Both the position numbers and the translations under genes were made by a program. From positions 1 through 53,444 of the forward strand of contig PFCD01000001.1 of NCBI GenBank assembly GCA_002778455.1: 53,444 nucleotides of DNA, in the 5' to 3' direction. The notes beneath the pieces were generated by a model. The model was not told where the DNA came from. It was given only the letters and a program-made list of their open reading frames with translations, and did no database searches. The DNA comes from Candidatus Micrarchaeota archaeon CG10_big_fil_rev_8_21_14_0_10_45_29 (GTDB lineage: Archaea > Micrarchaeota > Micrarchaeia > Anstonellales > Anstonellaceae). Shown one piece after another: positions 50,901-53,444 of the stretch. Each line of letters starts with the position of its first letter. The stretch's first letter is position 1.

Positions 50901-52321
50901 CGCAATATTCGCCGGGTTTCTCTATTTTCAAAAGCGGGCCGCATCCCCTGTCTCACAGGGAAAAGTTTTCTAAAATAAAAATAGAGCAGCCGCCAAAGAG
51001 GCAGCCGCACCCTTTTTACAGGCCGCAGGCAACCGGTATGCAAAAAATAAGCGCATACCGCGAGGGCTTCTCTTTGTTTGGAAAGGCAGAGAAGCCGGCT
51101 GCACGCCACATTCCTCTTGAGGCAGAAATTGAGGAACAAGGGCAAACTTTGGCAGAGGAAATTAAGGAGAATAAAATTTCACAAATTCATGAAACCTCTC
51201 CGGAGAGGGAAAAGCCGGGAGGAATGAAAACGCGCGCAAAGGCGCATGAATCAGAAGGCGAGATATTGCAGTTGCAGCCGCCCGCCCCCCAAGAGAAGGA
51301 GGGCTCCCCCGGTTTTGGGGATTTTCTAAAAGGGACGGAAATCGGCAAGCCGGCTGCAGCAGCATCGCAAACTTCGCCATCAATCATGCCCAAAAAGGGC
51401 GCAAAAATATCCCAGCCCGGCATAATGGACGGGCAGAGGGCAATCCTTCCAAGCGAAGTTTCAATGCCTTCCACAAAAGGAATCAGCAAAAGCGAGTGGA
51501 ACTCGCAATATAGGCGCGAGCTCTCAAGGCCGGTGCCAACGCGCGCGCAGGTGGATTCATATTATGAGTCCTCTCCCATAGAACAAAAAAAATATTTGCA
51601 CGCACTCTCCGTGGAAGAGGCATACTGGAAATACGCAAACAGCCCCAAATCCTCAAAAAAGCATCTGGAGAGCCAGCAAAAATTCATGGCAATGCTTGAG
51701 AACAGCAGCCCGGAGCAGAGGGTTGCGATAGAGCAGTGCATTAACCTTACAAAGGCGGTAAGCGCAGTGAGTGTTTTTACAAACCCAAGCGTGCTTGCCG
51801 CCCAAAGGGAGGAGGCGCACGCAATATATATAAGTGTGGTTGGACAGCATCCGGATTTGCATCCGCTTGTGCAATACCAGGTGGCGCGCCTTGCGCTAAT
51901 GAAGGCGCACAACCCAGATTCATTCTCCCCCCCTGCCGATTATCTGCAGTTTATGCGGCTGCTTGATGATGATTTGCGCTGCTGCGCACATGCAATGCGC
52001 GCCGCATTTCTTGACAGGATAATGAACAATAAGGGAGCAAGCCAGCCTTTGCGCGAATGGGCCGCAAAATATTATTCCCAGATTTTGCTTGCAATGCCCC
52101 ATCTCTCAGCAAAGCTGGGGATATGCCTGAAGGTGCACCGGGGCTTTGAGCTTTTCTTTGCAAGCCAGGCGGCAAGCACGCTTGAGGAGGAGAGGGTGCT
52201 GCGCGAGAAATGGCAAAGGCTTGCAAATGAGGATGGGGACGTGAGGCTAATAATATTTTACGAGCTTGCCACCATATTTTACGGCAAGGCAAGGGGCAAC
52301 AGGGAGGAAGAAGAGGAATAA
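47915..52321 (+). CDS. Giant repeat protein upstream of a pilus/secretion ATPase
   Basis: A 1468-residue cytoplasmic protein without signal peptide or membrane helices. The start at 47915 follows GGGGTAAT; an in-frame TTG lies 18 nt earlier. Residues 60-380 are acidic and carry six or more copies of an S/T-L-x-D-Y-D-L-x-x-x-D-F motif (near 137, 210, 282, 302, 319 and 368). Residues 485-1065 are basic and carry about ten copies of a motif like M-H-x-V-x-K-S-x-x-x-x-I-F-x-x-x-P-K, spaced irregularly. A helical Glu/Lys/Gln segment lies near 905-955. Residues 1190-1468 form an apparently folded helical domain. It is 20 nt from the ATPase gene. Function unknown; a scaffold or multivalent adaptor is plausible. 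Confidence 0.75.
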   Translation: MRESDPDDSSQDALHKRKKGLYSQSPMDILSELRKKHGRHRGIGAQEKHAPPLDKDGKTGLEEKSLQDYFPPGAEDSGEGGFEPVEVGEIIPREKEGEQEPKEHLSIRQKVEGILKSPKRAAIEKTPSKITEFDTNSLESYDLSAKDFGGEEAQEGRRRDYDYAKPEKRGGSQEEDFGQEGEFEGLSGTGSYGNPADDGDESEKEEKGEKTIHDYDLDEDDFAPRTRDALSEFEERTLEHFETGQKIENLPRPPILPKARGGRRVRVAPEAKYFEGSGESGKSPKDYDLRKEDFEGGGEEEKSIEDYGLSKEDFDEGGKSLEDYDLRKGDFEGEEEFGKAGFLQESDAEYSAQSEDESGADEFAEDEKTLHDYDLDEKDFEKNDSAHLFASLSKGKKEAPPAKLQVSEIGAPIIEAEQIPKELQDEIRLPFAGGSSNLTAEEEEQPENDSDWEVMHAPQSAQAQSAPQEAEFEGEEQFTLSEPIQPPSIMQMHLVKKGGGGLFASRPKMLNMNTALYREGGEEPIPPLHSAGAMAHIKKSGGVLSIFSKKPSEAGQLHFISAAREPPKQPQKIYQEAYSQNEKIMHEPAHEKNELPQIFQPLHLHMPKVRKSGAFGIFAAKPKQAGALEAHAGIRKQKKKEKKPSLYCPSMHEVKKSQALPFFSPSPKKANSRLLFYQPKKRKKAEKRKLSLPRGSMHLVRKSAKLPIFSPSPKTQNTHLGTIIKKEKKKIPLPEPQALKMHPVHQHLSGQIPFFAKEPKQAKQLHEIKLEQKRGEPIAAPRGVEMHHPAHSAPILHIFEKKPAHAPSSLRQMPLKKPIPPEVIMEKQDTKQKEKLIEEFFTNSPQPQGKAGLVQKKLRTPLHPVHVKMQKHPSQGWGLFRHSQKPDAHRGKFNPLHEEQKQNEISEEKKQREILQAQKEAQEKKQSEILQERMREQEKIKSERTHARKESRHKMFAGLFSPSRKHAKVEDFSHVAGPVKKAPAGPPSRLGMRRVPQYSPGFSIFKSGPHPLSHREKFSKIKIEQPPKRQPHPFYRPQATGMQKISAYREGFSLFGKAEKPAARHIPLEAEIEEQGQTLAEEIKENKISQIHETSPEREKPGGMKTRAKAHESEGEILQLQPPAPQEKEGSPGFGDFLKGTEIGKPAAAASQTSPSIMPKKGAKISQPGIMDGQRAILPSEVSMPSTKGISKSEWNSQYRRELSRPVPTRAQVDSYYESSPIEQKKYLHALSVEEAYWKYANSPKSSKKHLESQQKFMAMLENSSPEQRVAIEQCINLTKAVSAVSVFTNPSVLAAQREEAHAIYISVVGQHPDLHPLVQYQVARLALMKAHNPDSFSPPADYLQFMRLLDDDLRCCAHAMRAAFLDRIMNNKGASQPLREWAAKYYSQILLAMPHLSAKLGICLKVHRGFELFFASQAASTLEEERVLREKWQRLANEDGDVRLIIFYELATIFYGKARGNREEEEE

Positions 52322-52341
52322 AATTCAGGGAGGGCATGAAA

Positions 52342-53444
52342 ATGGCAAATTCAGATTATGAAGCACCGGATGAAACAACCGGAATTTTGAACAGCGGAAA
52401 AATCCGCGAAGGGGAAAAGGAAATAGAATCCTACATATTTGAAAACGAAGGCATACAGGTAATGGCGCGCATAGTATACCATCCGGACGACTTTGTGCTG
52501 CATTATGACCTCTCGGTGCGCGGGCTCTCAGAGGGCACCCGCCTTGTGCTAAACACTTTGCGCGGCGAGCTTATCACAACCGTGAAGCTTGATGTCACAG
52601 ACATCATGGACCCGAGAAAGCGCGACGAGGTAAAAAGAAAATTCGAACTGCGCGCCAACATGCTTCTTGCAAAGCATTTTCCCTCTTTGGCAGAATCCGA
52701 TAAAAAAATACTTATCTCCTATCTTATTCAAAACTCCCTCGGGCTCGGGGATTTGGAGGCGCCGCTTCATGACGGCAAGCTGGAGGAAATAGTAATAAAT
52801 TCCAGCAAGGACCCCGTATGGGTGTATCACAAAAAATACGGCTGGTGCAAAACAAACATAGTGATAAAGAGCGAGGAGGCGGTGTATGATTATGCCGCCA
52901 TGATAGGAAGGCGAATAGGGAAGCAAATAAACATACTCTCGCCCCTGATGGACGCGCACCTCTCAACAGGGGAGCGTGTGAATGCCACTCTCTACCCTGT
53001 CTCATCTTTTGGCAATACGCTTACAATAAGAAAATTTGCAAAAAACCCATGGACTCTTCCCTATTTAATAGAATTAAACTGCATTTCTCCCAAAGTGTCC
53101 TCACTCATATGGCTTTGCATACAAAACGAGCTTTCCCTGCTTGTCTCGGGAGGCACAGGCTCCGGAAAAACCTCTTTTCTTAACGCAATTGCCTGCCTGA
53201 TACCCGCAAATCAGCGCGTCATCTCAATTGAGGATACTCGCGAGCTTACGCTGCCCGAATTTTTGCAATGGGTTCCCATGACAACAAGGGACGCAAACGC
53301 GGAAGGCAAAGGCGAGGTAAACATGCTTGATTTGCTTGTAAATTCGCTTCGTATGCGCCCTGACAGGATAATTGTGGGGGAAATAAGAAAGCAAAGGGAA
53401 GCCGAAATTCTTTTTGAGGCAATGCACACAGGCCACTCTGTGTA
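52342..53444 (+). CDS. Type IV pilus/archaellum-type secretion ATPase (partial)
   Basis: The first 367 codons of a GspE/VirB11-superfamily ATPase, cut by the window end. Walker A is SGGTGSGKTSFLNA near residue 274 and Walker B is DRIIVGEIRKQREAE; an Asp box (ISIEDTRELTLPE) and a His box start (MHTGHS) are present. The N-domain contains LEEIVINSSKDPVWVYH, typical of the archaeal FlaI/TadA/PilB group. GGGAGGG at 52328-52334 favours ATG 52342 over ATG 52336. It would power assembly of a pilus or archaellum-like filament; the membrane platform gene is expected just outside the window. It is in an operon with the repeat protein. Confidence 0.92.
   Translation, partial: MANSDYEAPDETTGILNSGKIREGEKEIESYIFENEGIQVMARIVYHPDDFVLHYDLSVRGLSEGTRLVLNTLRGELITTVKLDVTDIMDPRKRDEVKRKFELRANMLLAKHFPSLAESDKKILISYLIQNSLGLGDLEAPLHDGKLEEIVINSSKDPVWVYHKKYGWCKTNIVIKSEEAVYDYAAMIGRRIGKQINILSPLMDAHLSTGERVNATLYPVSSFGNTLTIRKFAKNPWTLPYLIELNCISPKVSSLIWLCIQNELSLLVSGGTGSGKTSFLNAIACLIPANQRVISIEDTRELTLPEFLQWVPMTTRDANAEGKGEVNMLDLLVNSLRMRPDRIIVGEIRKQREAEILFEAMHTGHSV

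Overview
The window reads as a chromosomal segment of a small-genome archaeon, most likely a DPANN lineage of the Micrarchaeota/Diapherotrites kind. The archaeal signs are a class 1 release factor with NIKS and GGQ motifs, archease, the Holliday junction resolvase Hjc, an Era-like GTPase next to an OapC-like zinc-ribbon protein, a Methanococcales/Micrarchaeota-type S-layer protein, an intron in tRNA-Trp, and many genes whose TATA box lies about 25-30 nt before the start codon (leaderless transcripts). The lineage is an inference from gene content; no search was run.

Layout. 1-1.1 kb: a TauE/SafE-type exporter and tRNA-Arg(TCG) surrounded by scrambled partial copies of itself. 1.1-10.7 kb, cell envelope: an unknown protein, a membrane-anchored double-AAA ATPase, the S-layer protein with a structured leader and a clear terminator, and two surface proteins sharing an extracellular domain. 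10.7-21.8 kb, mostly housekeeping: aRF1, beta-carbonic anhydrase, a secreted ATPase-free Lon-type protease, the GTPase/OapC pair, archease, ferritin, a LysE/GAP-type membrane protein and three unknowns.

22.0-31.5 kb looks like an accessory island. It begins after a TATA-led, 50-51-nt-periodic hairpin array whose last unit carries the first 13 nt of tRNA-Trp, and ends at the intact tRNA-Trp gene. Between them are two radical SAM enzymes, two paralogous HPr-kinase-like P-loop proteins (one with a spoiled P-loop), an amidohydrolase, a methyltransferase and a HAD protein, then a nucleotidyltransferase and an autoregulated-looking winged-helix protein in convergent orientation. Codon choice looks different from the flanks (visual impression only). 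I consider this the best candidate for an undescribed system, plausibly making or modifying a small molecule or peptide; no convincing substrate gene was found.

31.5-42.3 kb: a surface protein paralogous to the one at 7.9 kb, an overlapping glutamate/GABA-antiporter plus glutamate decarboxylase pair (acid resistance), a voltage-sensor-like membrane protein, a ComEC-like lipoprotein with a damaged metal site, Hjc, a CBS protein, squalene/phytoene synthase, glucose-6-phosphate isomerase and a ROK sugar kinase. 42.4-47.5 kb looks like a metal regulon: two DtxR/MntR-type regulators, each with a palindromic operator, two unknown proteins with cysteine clusters behind a structured leader, an Nramp transporter and a thioredoxin-like protein. 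47.9-53.4 kb: a 1468-residue protein built from two families of short linear repeats, directly followed by a type IV pilus/secretion ATPase cut by the window end.
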